From positions 930,001 through 994,000 of the forward strand of contig JARVKI010000001.1 of assembly GCA_036674765.1 (NCBI GenBank): a stretch of 64,000 nt of DNA, written 5' to 3'. Under the pieces are notes generated by a model, which was not told the origin of the DNA, ran no database searches, and worked only from the letters and a program-made list of their open reading frames with translations. Of the stretch, positions 45,805 through 56,764 are shown one piece after another. Both the position numbers and the translations under genes were made by a program. Origin of the DNA: Seiridium cupressi. Taxonomy: Eukaryota; Ascomycota; Sordariomycetes; Amphisphaeriales; Sporocadaceae. Within the stretch, counting starts at the first letter, position 1. Each line of letters starts with the position of its first letter.

Positions 45805-48800
45805 TTACTTTCCTCCGAGCGACTTTAGGTAGTTGCCCAAAGTCTCCTTCAACCTTATTTTTATGGCAGGAAACAACTCGGCTGTTCTGAGGTTATCTAT
45901 TGCCAAACGCAACGAGACCTCAGAGCTCATGTCAACACAGGACATGAACAAATGTGGTCCTCCGCAGAGTGAGCAAGGTTCCATGGGCCGACTATAAGTG
46001 GGCCGTACAGCTTGCGAGGGAGAGGCTTGCGGCGTAGAAGACAAATGCGATTTCAAAATCGGGGCTGCAGATTCCGGCACCGAGAGACCAGTCTGGGGAG
46101 CTGCTGTGTTCACTTGCTGTGAGAACTGGGTTCTTTCAACAAGACTGGGGTAATGAGGCGGCCGAAGCGGCTGGCTCCCAGCGGGGGCTGAAACGTTCTG
46201 GTCAGTGGGATGTGCTCGAGGAATCGACGGCCCAAACGGATAAGGGAGCGGCTGTGCATTCTTCATCAGTTCCTCGTGTGGCGTCGGGAGCAGGTGTGGT
46301 GGCAGTTGTGATGGCGATAACGGGATTCGTCGGAACGGTGGCTGCAGGTCCGCCTTCGGCCTTGCTTGGCTGCTTCCTGTCAGGTGCGGCGGCCGGTCCA
46401 TCTTCTCCTTTCTCTGAGTCGACTGCGGGGTCTGGTCCGGTCGTTTTCTCGGTCGACCCCTTCGCCTCGGCTGCTGTGGATCCGTCGGAGGCGGTGGCAG
46501 CGGAGGTAGCGGGGGCTTGCCCTGGAGATCTGCGCTGTTTGCTACCGGTACTTGAAGGAGTGTTAACCATTTTGACCTTCTTGTGAGGTGGTGATGTACG
46601 TGGTGTGTTAGGTAATGTGTGTGACTTTTTAGGTACAGGAGCAGTGCGCTTCCTACCTTTGCGGGCCTTGCCCTTGGCTGAGCCTTCAGAGTAAGCCTCC
46701 TCAGCATCACTCTCCTCGGACTCTTTCCCACCATCGAACTCATCGTCATCCGTGGAACCATTGGCATCAAGGTCGCCCTGCACGTGAGACTGGCGGTTGG
46801 TTCGGAGGTCGTCATTAACGCCTTCAATGAAGTCACCCGCTGCGTTGTAACGCACATCCTAGATCGAGTCAGCAAGAATTAGGCTTACAGTATAAGGGTT
46901 GAAATGAACCACTCACCTGATTTCGACGGCGGGCGCCACGACCGTACTCGCGCTTCTGCGCCGCAACCTCACGTTCGTGCTCCTCTTGACGCTGCTTTAG
47001 GATGTTTTCCCAAACATTCGTGTCGTTTGACTCCGCGTCCTCCTGTGCATTGTCGTCGATGTTGTCGGTAAGAGTTCCCTGGTCGTTCGCCCAGACGCGT
47101 GCAAAGGAGAACTGTGTTTCTGCTGATTCGTCATGGCCAGCACTAGTGCTCTCGATTTGACTACGGTCTAGAAGTTTTTCAACAGAACCTTCGTCGTAAA
47201 CAATCCTTTCCCGGGCATCGCCGCTGAACAATGCCTCGGCACCGTGCTTGAGAATTGATTCAAGATCGTCGCCTGCCTCGTCGGCAGCGCCCATGCTTTC
47301 AATCAAGGCATGATCCAGTGCCATCTTTTTGCGTCCGATCTGCATAATCTTCTCTTCAACCGTATCTTTGGTCGTCATCTGGAAACAAAGAACCTTATTC
47401 TTCTGACCAATACGATGGGCTCGCGAAAGAGCCTGTATATCCTGGTGAGGATTGAAATCGGGATCGTAAATGATCACTGTATCAGCTGTGGCAAGATTTA
47501 TGCCTACACCACCAGCACGGGTTGACAAAAGCATGGCGAACAGTGGCGAGTCAGGCTCATTGAAGGCATCAATTCTCTTCTGCTTCTCAAGAGCAGAGAG
47601 ACTTCCGTCAATACGAGCATGAGGTAGCCCTAGCGCTGTAAGGAAGTCCTCAAGAATCGTCAGACTCATGAGGAATTGGCTGAAAATCAAAACACGATGG
47701 CCTCTATTCTTCAGCTTGGGCAATAGCATGTTGAGAAGTTTAAGCTTCCCGGAGGCCTCAACAAGGTTGTGTTGTATCATAGTCGCATCAGTAACTGTGC
47801 GGTCTTCAACGGAGTCGCTGAAGAGGAACGGGTGACACAGTACCCGCCGGAGCTCCATGAGAATGTTGTTCAAGCCCTTCCGTTCTCCGGCCTTGATCCT
47901 ACCCTTTGAGACAATTGCCTGGATGAGGTTAGGATTCTTCGATATGATTGACTTCGAGAGCTTCTCTTGTAGATACGTCATGGTGACGGGTAGAATGATT
48001 TGTGCCATTGGCGGAAGAAACTTTAGAACTTGTGCCTTGGTCCGGCGCAGGAAGTATGGTCGGATGAGGTCGTGGAGCTCGAGAATGGTGTCTTTCGTGA
48101 TATCAGTGTATTTTTGATCGAGTGCTTCAGCGTCATGGGAAGGGTCGATGAACTGCAGTAGATTGAACAGCTCCCGCTTGTTGTTTTGCAACGGGGTTCC
48201 TAGCAAGGCAGTTAGCGGTGGTAGAACGGCAGGTACGAAATCTTGAACTTACCAGTAAGCAGTACCCTGTACGGAATTCTCATGTCTTGCAAAGCGTTGT
48301 ATAACAGACTCTTGTCGTTCTTCAACCTCTGTCCCTCATCGACGATCAAACCTGCCCACTTGACAGAACGAAAGGCCGCCTTTGCATCCACAGCAGCCTC
48401 GTACGACATAATGACAACATGCGCCTTGATGCCGGCTTTCACGCCCTGGGGGAAGATCTCGTAATTGAAAGCGAGGTCCTGTGCCGCCTTTCCCCCATGG
48501 TAGGTACACACGCGGAGATCGGGTGCCCAATGCTTCAGCTCCCGACGCCAGTTGGGGCAGGTAGAATTGGGAACAACGATAAGGAATGGCCAGCAGTTAG
48601 GCTTGTCATGAACAAGCGAAGTGATCAAAGACACGACCTGGACAGTCTTGCCTAGACCCATCTCATCGGCTAGGATGACGTTAAATAGTTGATGAAAGTT
48701 GAAAAGCATCCAATTAACACCTTCGAGCTGATACGTCATGAGTTTCCCACGCTTGAGACTCTTGGGTTGGGCTTGGAGCTCGCACTGACTTTCGAAGTGG

Positions 48801-51800
48801 AGATTGCGGTACTGTTCGATGCGTTCCTTCATCTTGTGATCAGGCACGTGGGGGAAATAGATACCTTGGACATAGTCCTCATATGCTGCACGAAAAGCGG
48901 CGTAAGGAGCTCCGGAATCTTTAGGAGGCGGTTCATCCCATACAGCTTCCGTGTACCCTAAGCCTTGAAATTTTACGAATACCTCTTTGACATCTGAGAT
49001 TCGGGCAAGGTCCTTAGCCTTGCTCGAATTGGCTGGGTTTCGACGGTACTTGACGTTCAAGAGGACATCAGGTAGAAGCCATTCCTCGTCCACAGCCTCC
49101 TCGAAGGTCATCTTGGGCTGCATATTTTCTTCACGTTTATTGAAAGAAGTCCGCATGGTACTTGCAGCGACACCAAAGATCCAAGCACCGGGCATCCATG
49201 TGTCGTGGAAGTGAGAAACCTTGTCCCACTTCACCAAGTATTCCTTGTTGTCTTCAGACATATCCAAACATGTCATCCCGGCAGCATAAGACTGCTGGTC
49301 AACCGGCCGCCATGCGACTAAGGATTGGATCCTGTGCTCTGCGTTGACGCAATCTTTGCATCGCCAATCAACCAAGGCATACTCTTCAAGCCGACTCGCG
49401 CGCAGGTCATTGGGTACTTCTGCATCTTGTGTAAGGGGTGGCAAATGCTCGTAATGGTAACCGCGCTTGCAAGAGCCGCAACGAAATAGGAGTGTTTCGG
49501 CATTGTCGACAAGCTCGGGGTCGACTTTGGTGATGGGATCTTCCCCGCCATTTTCTTGTCGCAATCGCTCTTCGAGCTTGGGAGTAGTCTTCGTTGAGAA
49601 TTCAGAGCAAGAACGAGAGCTTAACTTGCATGTTTGGCACATGGCATGATTCGGTGCAGATGCGTCCTTCTTCTGATACATGCCGATGCAAATCCTGCAT
49701 TGCAGGACGAAGTGGTTAGGCCCAACCTTGGTCACTCTGTGGTCCCTTGCTGATCGCTGGCCAAGACACACCTTGTGGTATGCAAAAGAGCAGCCTTGGC
49801 AGCCGATCAAGGGACCCTTTCCAACGCGAGCATCGCCGCCGCAAGTGTCGCAGGTGGTTGCGTGCATGTGGACGAAATCCAAACTTCCAGGTAAGACAGG
49901 GAAGATTTCCTTGACTGAGACATGCTTCGGAGTACTCACGACTTTCCGCTCGACCGCTTCGTACTCGTCGTCTATGTCTGGGACAACATAGTTGGCCTCT
50001 TTCGTGGTTCGACCAGATTTGCGCGTTGGCTCAAACTCGATGGACGATTCTCGACCATTTCTGCGGGTGTTCCTGAGCCTTGGTCGTCCTTTACCGCCCT
50101 TCCTCTTGCGATTAGACTTGACGTGGAATAGGTCGGACTGGACGGGTTTGAAAGCTTCGTCAGAGTCATTGGCCAACTCGTCTTCAGAGGACTGAATGGT
50201 GTCGGTGTAGTTCCTGCCACGCAAATTGCGGCCTCTCGTGGTTCTGTTGTTAGGACCAAGTCCGGGCTGGGATCGGCCAAACTCCTCGTCGCCGTCGTCA
50301 TCTCCGTCACGGAGGTTCGCATTGGTTAGGTCCTCATCAATGCCATAGTCCAGTGCATAATCGGTTGAATGTTGTCTGGAGACCGTTTTCTGTCTGGTGC
50401 TGCGGCGGAGAGACATGTGTCGTGGTTGCTCAAATTGAACCTCATCCGAATCTGATGATTCAAGTTCACTTCTGCGGCGCTTGATTCCGTGTTGTGCCAT
50501 GGCAGATTGCCCTAGATTGGGGCCTTGGCTTCGTCGAAATCTTTCGAGCCCAAAAGAGCCGTTGGTCAACGAAAGGATATCGTCATAAGCGAGCTACATC
50601 AGAGTCAGCAGCACAATCAGAGGAAATTCAAAGAGAGGTAAATTTAGCAGGAACCACTTGTGAATCAAACACACATTTAGAGGCAAAGGTATAGGGAAAA
50701 CAAAAAAAAGAAAAGGAATAGCACACGGTGCACTCGCAAGTTTTGGGCAACACCGGGAAGGAAGGACAGTGGGGGAAACGGTACGCGGGGATCATGAACA
50801 TACCACCATCTTGACGTTCGACTTTTTTCTGTTTCCCTCTTTCAGAGGAGGGGTAAACGTAAGTGTTGATGGCTGATGGCGTCTTGTGTAGAAGATTATG
50901 GAATTGTGGTGATGGTGAAATCAATGTGAGTGGGGGAAGAGTTGTGATTTGTGCTAGTAACCGCCCTTGTAAAGCAGAAAGTGATTTCAGGGTGAATGTT
51001 TTCTGCCCAATATCAGAGATTCTGCGAGGGGAGAAACGCCAAATCCACAATCCCAAAGAGAGAAAAGTGATGTTGGTCAGTGATCAGATCTCAAGGATAC
51101 CTCGAAGTTGGCACCTAGAGTATCGGCTTTGTTGGACAGTGGCACACTGATGATGATTCGGGGAAGGATATTTGGGGAAGGCACACCCGGTGACGGTGAC
51201 GAGGGATTTTCAAGGCCACAAGCCCCAATTATTGAGAAATGACAAAGAAAGGGTGCAGATCGTGATAAGATGGTGACCAGAGTCTCCCAAGTGAAAGGAA
51301 GGGTCAACTGAGAGGAAAGATATCAACGATGCTGGGGTTGGTATAGGTGAAGAGGGCAAGAGTTGAGGATGAGCAGTGATTATTGTAGATTGGATCTCAA
51401 ACACCTTCAAGTGGATTTCTTTTGCTCGGATAAGATAGTCTAAGGCTAAATCGTGGAGTTGTTATCGTGGCAGAATTCACTGAACTGCTATAGCCGCCTG
51501 GGGGCCAAGGCGAAGTTATTGACGAGTGAAAGCATGGGGGAGCGCAAGTGTGGCAAAGGTTATGGTGAGCTACAAAATTGCACAGTGGCACTTACTTGAT
51601 CAACACGACCGTCGTCAAACTCCACGCTGTACCAAGCATCCTCATCATCGTCACCGGCATCGATCTCTTCCAGAACCCTCAGAACAAACCATGACGGCGG
51701 CAATTCGACTTTGCTGTATGAGCTCGGGTCTAGTGGTGGATGGAGCAGCACTTCAATAGGGAGTAACCGAGGTGGCCTTGAAGGCGGCGAGCTAGTCCCT

Positions 51801-52006
51801 GAAGTGTTGCCCTTATCTGTTTCTTCCGGCTTTTCCACTTCGTCCGGCGCAATCATTGCATGTTCATCTCGAGTCACTGGCGTATCCATGTCATCTTCAT
51901 TATCTAGGTCCATATTGCTAGTAGTGGGATTGGTCGACTCTGCGGGGCTGGGATCTTGGGGGCTTCCATCAGGGCCATCGTCGTGTTTGCTCTCCGGTGA
52001 GTCCAT
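45805..52006 (-). CDS. Mit1/CHD-type chromatin-remodelling ATPase
   Basis: Minus strand, exons 51596..52006, 48253..50593, 46917..48199, 46600..46858 and 45805..46529, about 1672 aa. The last junction is uncertain: the frame must shift between about 46520 and 46600 and several splice pairs fit. The N-terminal exon ends in WYSVEFDDGRVDQ and continues LAYDDILSLTNG, a chromo/Tudor-like strand pattern, across a 1-kb intron. PHD-like Cys clusters are at about 383-535 and chromodomain-like segments at about 560-700. The SNF2 ATPase has GLGKT near 778 and DEGQ near 888, and the helicase-C half ends in LSRAHRIGQ. The tail has an AT-hook (RRRGRPRKR) and a final CSLCGGPH zinc motif. PHD plus chromo plus SNF2 matches fungal Mi-2/Mit1, a nucleosome remodeller in heterochromatin silencing. 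Confidence 0.85.
50594..51595 (-). other. Unusually long first intron of the CHD gene, possible internal promoter
   Basis: Donor GTAAGT (from 51595 downward) and acceptor GACTCTGATGTAG (ending at 50594) join in phase 0. The intron is 1002 bp, whereas most introns in this window are 50-110 bp. The transcribed strand is pyrimidine-rich, like a fungal leader. An ATGGTG at 50804-50809 is directly followed by a GTATGT donor (50803), in frame for a shorter alternative first exon. Confidence 0.55.
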
Positions 52007-52550
52007 CGCATATGTTATTGCTGTATAGTACACATGTCTCGCCGGCGCCGAGTGACTTGAAGGAAATGGTGGGGTTTGCGCTGTGCAGAAACTTAGCATT
52101 GAGTCGGCAACGATGAGGTAGTGATGAATTAATAACTCGGGGAGTGATCGCATACCTTTTCTAGAGCTATCCTCAGCATCAGATTAGCTCTGCAAGAGGT
52201 TGGTGATGGTGGTTGTTGTGCTGGAAAGTTGGCGATGGAGATGTACAGACGACGCGCCTCAAGCAGCCGATTGAACTTGCGGTTCGAGGCGCGAATACGC
52301 TAACGTTAAAGTGGCCGCGGATGACTTTGGAGATCTGCAGGGATCAGAGACAGGCGCTAATGGTCCCACTGTAATGTAGTACGTACCGTGCCTCTAGCGT
52401 CATGGCGCCTCCAGGGACCTAGAAATTTTATTCGCAGGAAGCTCGACTACGACTACCCATGATGGTTGCGCAAATCAGGTCGCCCTCCTCCTGCTTCTTC
52501 TCCTCAGCCTAATTTTTTTCTTCTATACAGCTGGCGGCTGAGAGTATGAG
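52007..52550. promoter_or_regulatory. Divergent promoter region, CHD gene and Mrm1-like gene
   Basis: A 544-bp head-to-head spacer. The frame of the CHD first exon stays open to 52153, but the ATG at 52006 begins the acidic conserved-looking part. No TATA element was identified with confidence. Confidence 0.45.
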
Positions 52551-54437
52551 ATGAGACAATTCAATTCGCTGTGTTCTGTTTATAGACACAATGTATTATT
52601 TCGTAGTTCTACCTCTTTCGGGGTAAACCATATTCCTGTACGATATTCCTCCCTTTCCGCGATACACAGAGGGTTGCGCGACTCGGAAAAGTCACGACCG
52701 CAAGGCTTTGCGAGGGCAGCATTAGACACTGCAAGCTCAAGCAGAACAAAACAAACCACATCTCGATTCCGACGAGACTCAGACTGGACGCCGGCTGGGT
52801 TCAATGACAAGAGCGGCAAGCGGGACATTACCGACAAGGGCACGAAGCCAAAGTCAAGGAAAGAAAGGTTCCACGATCCCACAGAGAGATTTGGGAGAAA
52901 GAGTTTGGTGTTTCACGCCAAACATGGGCGCCTCCGAGAAAAATTGGACGACTTGAAAAGCAGACTGACGGGCGCCGACAAGGGCAGCTTTGAAGACAAG
53001 TTTACCAGTCAGTTCAAGGACCAATCCACGGACAAGCCACCGAGGTCCCAACTCAGGGATGACCGTCGCCGCCCGGGCTTCACGAGGCCTGAAAACTTAG
53101 GCTCGAGAGTTGGCTATGGTAATCGCAGATCCGGCCCGGACTTCTCTAGGAAGGATGGAGGACGTTCAACTCGGGCTCCCGGTTTCGCGCGAACCGGCGA
53201 TCAGAGCGCCCGTCAATTTGATAGGAAGAGTGATTTCAACTCTAGCGACAGAGGCACAAGCAGATTCAACGATGGACCAGCACGCAGACAGGGTGACACA
53301 GGTTCGCGCAGATTCGACGACGGACCAGCACGCAGACAGGATGACACAGGCTCGCGTAGGTTCGACGATCGGACCGCTAGATTCAGCGACGCGCCCAGAG
53401 ATGATACCCTCTCCTTCCGAAGCGCCCCACCCAGTCACGACCTGCCTATACGAATTCACCACACCACGGCTGCGTCTCAATTCCTGTACGGACGTTCAGT
53501 GGTGGAAGCCGCCTTGAGGGCCTCCCGAAGAAAATTGTATCATCTGTATCTTTATGCTGGCCGAGATCGCCAAAACCTAATTCAAGATGCAACCCTAGAA
53601 AAGCTGGCAAGCCAGCTAGGTATCCAGGTTACCAAGGTTACGGACAACGATGGTTTACGAATGATGGATAAGATGAGTGGCGGACGGCCACATAATGGCT
53701 GCATTCTTGAGGCCTCCCCCGCACCTCAGATTCCTCTGAAGAGCCTAGGCGAACTATCAGATGACCCATCCAAGCCTAGTTTCAAGGTCGAGTTGGCTTA
53801 CCAGTCAGCCGAAGATGCAGCCATCAACGGAACGCCTGAAAGTATGCCATACCACACCAGGGGTGATAGGAAGCCGTTTTTTCTTCTGTTGGATGGCATC
53901 CTTGATCCTGGAAATCTTGGAGCTATTCTTCGCACTGCAGCATTCTTAGGCGTTACAGGAGTGGTGATCACCAAGCATGGATCCTCGGGTCTCACGCCAG
54001 TTTCCTTGAAGGCCTCTTCTGGTGCTTCAGAAGTGCTGCAACTGTACTCAACAAATTCAACGCCTGACTTCATTGAGCGTTCGAGGGACAACGGCTGGGA
54101 GATATACGCCTCAGTAGCCGCTGGACCACGATCAAGGGGCAACTCGCATCTCACTATTGATCGAATAGAAACGTATGACCCACTGTCCGAACGTCCCACA
54201 ATTCTCGTCATCGGTAGTGAGGGCGAAGGGCTCGAAAAGAAGATCAAGCGTCTCGCAGATTTCGAGGTATCTATACCGGGGCACACTGGGTTTCTGAGCA
54301 CAATTGACAGTCTCAACGTTAGTGTTGCTACCGGAATCATGTGCTCTGCTTTCTTGAAGAAGAACCAAGGGTTCGAGATCGAGGAGGCGACGAGCGAGAT
54401 TAAGAAAAAGGAAGGCGACGACTCTCATCTCTGGTAA
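52551..54437 (+). CDS. mrm1: Mitochondrial rRNA 2'-O-ribose methyltransferase (SpoU/TrmH family, Mrm1 type)
   Basis: Single exon, 628 aa. The enzyme would methylate a ribose 2'-OH in the mitochondrial large rRNA using S-adenosylmethionine. The N-terminus is basic and lacks acidic residues early on, consistent with import. Residues about 100-300 are disordered, Arg/Asp-rich and repetitive (see repeat at 53262). The substrate-binding domain starts with LYGRSVVEAAL near 310. SpoU motifs are all present: motif 1 DPGNLGAILRTAAFLG near 452, motif 2 VIGSEGEGL near 553, and motif 3 SLNVSVATGI near 586. The trefoil-knot methyltransferase thus looks active. It is longer than yeast Mrm1 (about 410 aa) because of the low-complexity insert. 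A fungal TrmH-like tRNA enzyme is less likely given the N-terminal layout. Confidence 0.85.
   Translation: MRQFNSLCSVYRHNVLFRSSTSFGVNHIPVRYSSLSAIHRGLRDSEKSRPQGFARAALDTASSSRTKQTTSRFRRDSDWTPAGFNDKSGKRDITDKGTKPKSRKERFHDPTERFGRKSLVFHAKHGRLREKLDDLKSRLTGADKGSFEDKFTSQFKDQSTDKPPRSQLRDDRRRPGFTRPENLGSRVGYGNRRSGPDFSRKDGGRSTRAPGFARTGDQSARQFDRKSDFNSSDRGTSRFNDGPARRQGDTGSRRFDDGPARRQDDTGSRRFDDRTARFSDAPRDDTLSFRSAPPSHDLPIRIHHTTAASQFLYGRSVVEAALRASRRKLYHLYLYAGRDRQNLIQDATLEKLASQLGIQVTKVTDNDGLRMMDKMSGGRPHNGCILEASPAPQIPLKSLGELSDDPSKPSFKVELAYQSAEDAAINGTPESMPYHTRGDRKPFFLLLDGILDPGNLGAILRTAAFLGVTGVVITKHGSSGLTPVSLKASSGASEVLQLYSTNSTPDFIERSRDNGWEIYASVAAGPRSRGNSHLTIDRIETYDPLSERPTILVIGSEGEGLEKKIKRLADFEVSIPGHTGFLSTIDSLNVSVATGIMCSAFLKKNQGFEIEEATSEIKKKEGDDSHLW
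53262..53400 (+). repeat. 48-bp tandem repeat within the Mrm1-like coding sequence
   Basis: Two full copies (53262-53309 and 53310-53357) and a degrading third encode RF(N/D)DGPARRQ(G/D)DTGSR units of 16 residues. The repeat keeps frame, so copy-number change would alter only the disordered Arg/Asp linker. Confidence 0.8.
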
Positions 54438-54709
54438 AATATGGACAGTAACATGTATGATTATTGTAACAAATGTAGCACAAACTGTACAACAAGATAG
54501 AATGGGGGCAACGCTTACAATGATACCCATGTAATACAGCCGATATCATATACACGATTGACTAGAATTCATGGAGACATCATTATCACTGCAACAACAG
54601 GGTCATCATAGTGTGACCTGATTAAGCCTAGCCAGGCGCCGATATTTCTATGCTGGGTTTGCCTACACCCACGCCGTCTATATTAGCCTGGGTCAACAAG
54701 ATGAGACTA

Positions 54710-56764
54710 TCATTGTACCCAATTCACATCATCATCCCCTTGTCCTAGACCAGCCCTCCTTCCGCTGCCAACCCTAGCATACTTGTAAGCATCATCGCCA
54801 TAGCTCCCTTCCGCCTGCGTTGTGTTCAAAAAGGCCAAAGCCAACAGCTTAGTGAACAAGGGCGTGCCCAACCCCGTGACTGGATCCCAGCCCACTGTAG
54901 CATTCCAGCCTGCCCCAATGACCTCCGGCGTTGGCAATCCGGAGTATTGGCTCGTGGGACCGCACCCCCGACTCCCTCCCTGCGTGATATCTGTTAGGCC
55001 ACCGGCCTGACTGACGACGCTGTAGAGCCACGGGTTCAAGAAGCCGAGCGGACTCCTACCATGGGCCACCAGAGCGTTGTTCACAAGCGAGATGATACCG
55101 GCAAACGTGGGGGCTGATGCCGACGTCCCGCTCACGGACTGTATGCTGCCTTTTTCCACAACGCGGAACGCATTACCCTGCGCCGAGACGTCTGGGAACC
55201 CCCTCCCGGACACATTGTATAACCCTGAGAAGACGTCCCCGATACCCGCCAAGTACCCGGTCACAGCAGCGTCTTGGTAGGCGGGCCGTGGGAAATAATC
55301 ACTGAAGCCACCGGAGGAGAACGAGATGGCTTTCTCAGGCTCGACCCCGGCCGTACCGCCCACGGTGGTTATATACGGGCACGCACCAGGGAACGTAGGT
55401 GTGAAACGTGTGGTTTTTGTTCCGTCGTTTGTTTGGCACGCGGAGCCGGGACCCGTGTCACCAGAGGAGAAAATGACGGTCACGCCACGGGCGCCCAGCT
55501 GCCCAAGCATCTCACAGACCTTTTGCGCATAGGCAATCGGGATCTCGCGCTCATTGTCGCCATATGACGTGGAGAGGGTCGTGGGTAGCTGATCGTCAGT
55601 CAGGTTGAGGAGATAGCTGACAAACTCGAGATAGGGCTCGTTGCTATTCTGGGATTCGTACGGTTGACTGAGGGGACTGTTTTAGCGATCGCCCCAGTTC
55701 TACTCAGAGATGGGTCTGAACTTACTCGAGGTCAGGAATTAGTGGGCCACGTCCGCCTACAGAGTAGAATCGCAAGTCCGCATCGTAACCTAGGGCCGCG
55801 ACATATTGGATGTCCAGATTCGCTTCAACGTCATCATCGTCAGTGTCAGTCTGATTGTCTTCGCCGCCATTCACCAGGGGCGTGATGAACGTCTGGCTAG
55901 TCGCATGCGGGGCGAATTTGGCCAGAAAGGTCTGTAGAGAGTCATGTTTGGCGAATTCCTGCCACAGTCAGTAAATGATTGTCTCGTTCATAGTCTGGGG
56001 CCACTCACGTTGAGGAATCCACTGACACCCAGGATTGTCTTCGCGGATGGTTTTGCAGTGTAGTTACCAACCTTGTACAGGAGTCTGAGGCAATTGGGAG
56101 TTATAAAGTAATTGCAGACCTGAAGAGGATCCGTCTGGTTGGCAGCGGCAGAAGCGGCAGAAGCGGATAGCAACGCCTCAGACTCCTCGACCTCTTCCAC
56201 TTTGAAAATCTCGCTCACATGTCGTTGCATACGGCCAAAGACTGTAGTGGGCTGGACCATGGTGATATGTGACTCGATATGCTCCGGTACTGAGTACTTC
56301 AATGTGCGAATCCTCGAATCCTCTGTACCGGCAAAGTTGTATATGCCGAAGTCAGCATTCAACAGGTCACCAGCCTTAGCTATGGTAGTTCTGAAGTTGA
56401 CCCATTCACCCGCATCCTCAATGTCCGAGTCGAGGATATCCGCAGCTTTCAGCCAGGCGACGACAGCATCGGTGGATTCCTGACGAGGCTTGACCAAAGC
56501 CCTCAGTTCCTCTTGCGACAAATGCTGGCCGTATGAATGATGTTCAGGGGATGAGATCTCGTAGAGAGTCTGCTCGAACTTGCCATTCGACACATTTGGC
56601 TGCTCCAGGGCTATCCTTAGTTTGATGACCGTCGACGGGTCTGCGTCGTCCACCCTCTCCCAGCCGTCCGGCGCGCTGAATAGGGACTCGACGATGACAT
56701 TCCTGCCCGCTACGAGGGAGTTGAGCAGCAGCGCAGCGGCACCGAGAAGTGCGAATTGTCCCAT
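54710..56764 (-). CDS. Secreted sedolisin-family serine-carboxyl peptidase (tripeptidyl-peptidase type, S53)
   Basis: Minus-strand exons 56009..56764, 55726..55958 and 54710..55676, giving 651 aa. Donors are GTGAGT and GTAAGT; introns are 50 and 49 bp. A signal peptide (about 1-19) precedes an activation prodomain (about 20-200) that contains the YGQHLSQEELRALVKP motif of pro-kumamolisin propeptides. In the catalytic domain the acidic dyad is Glu297 and Asp301 (VEANLD), the oxyanion Asp403 is in SSGDTGPG, and the nucleophile Ser515 is in SGTSASAP, so all key residues are present. The calcium-binding C-terminal region (GWNATVGWDPVTGLGTP) is intact. These enzymes act in acid outside the cell and release tripeptides from proteins. 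It belongs with the Sed/Tpp group of fungi; the exact subclass is not resolved. Confidence 0.92.

Noticed and set aside
49898..49941. Small intron within the CHD second exon (GTGAGT ... CTCAG)
   Set aside because: It would be only about 25 nt, too short to splice, and the frame is open through it.
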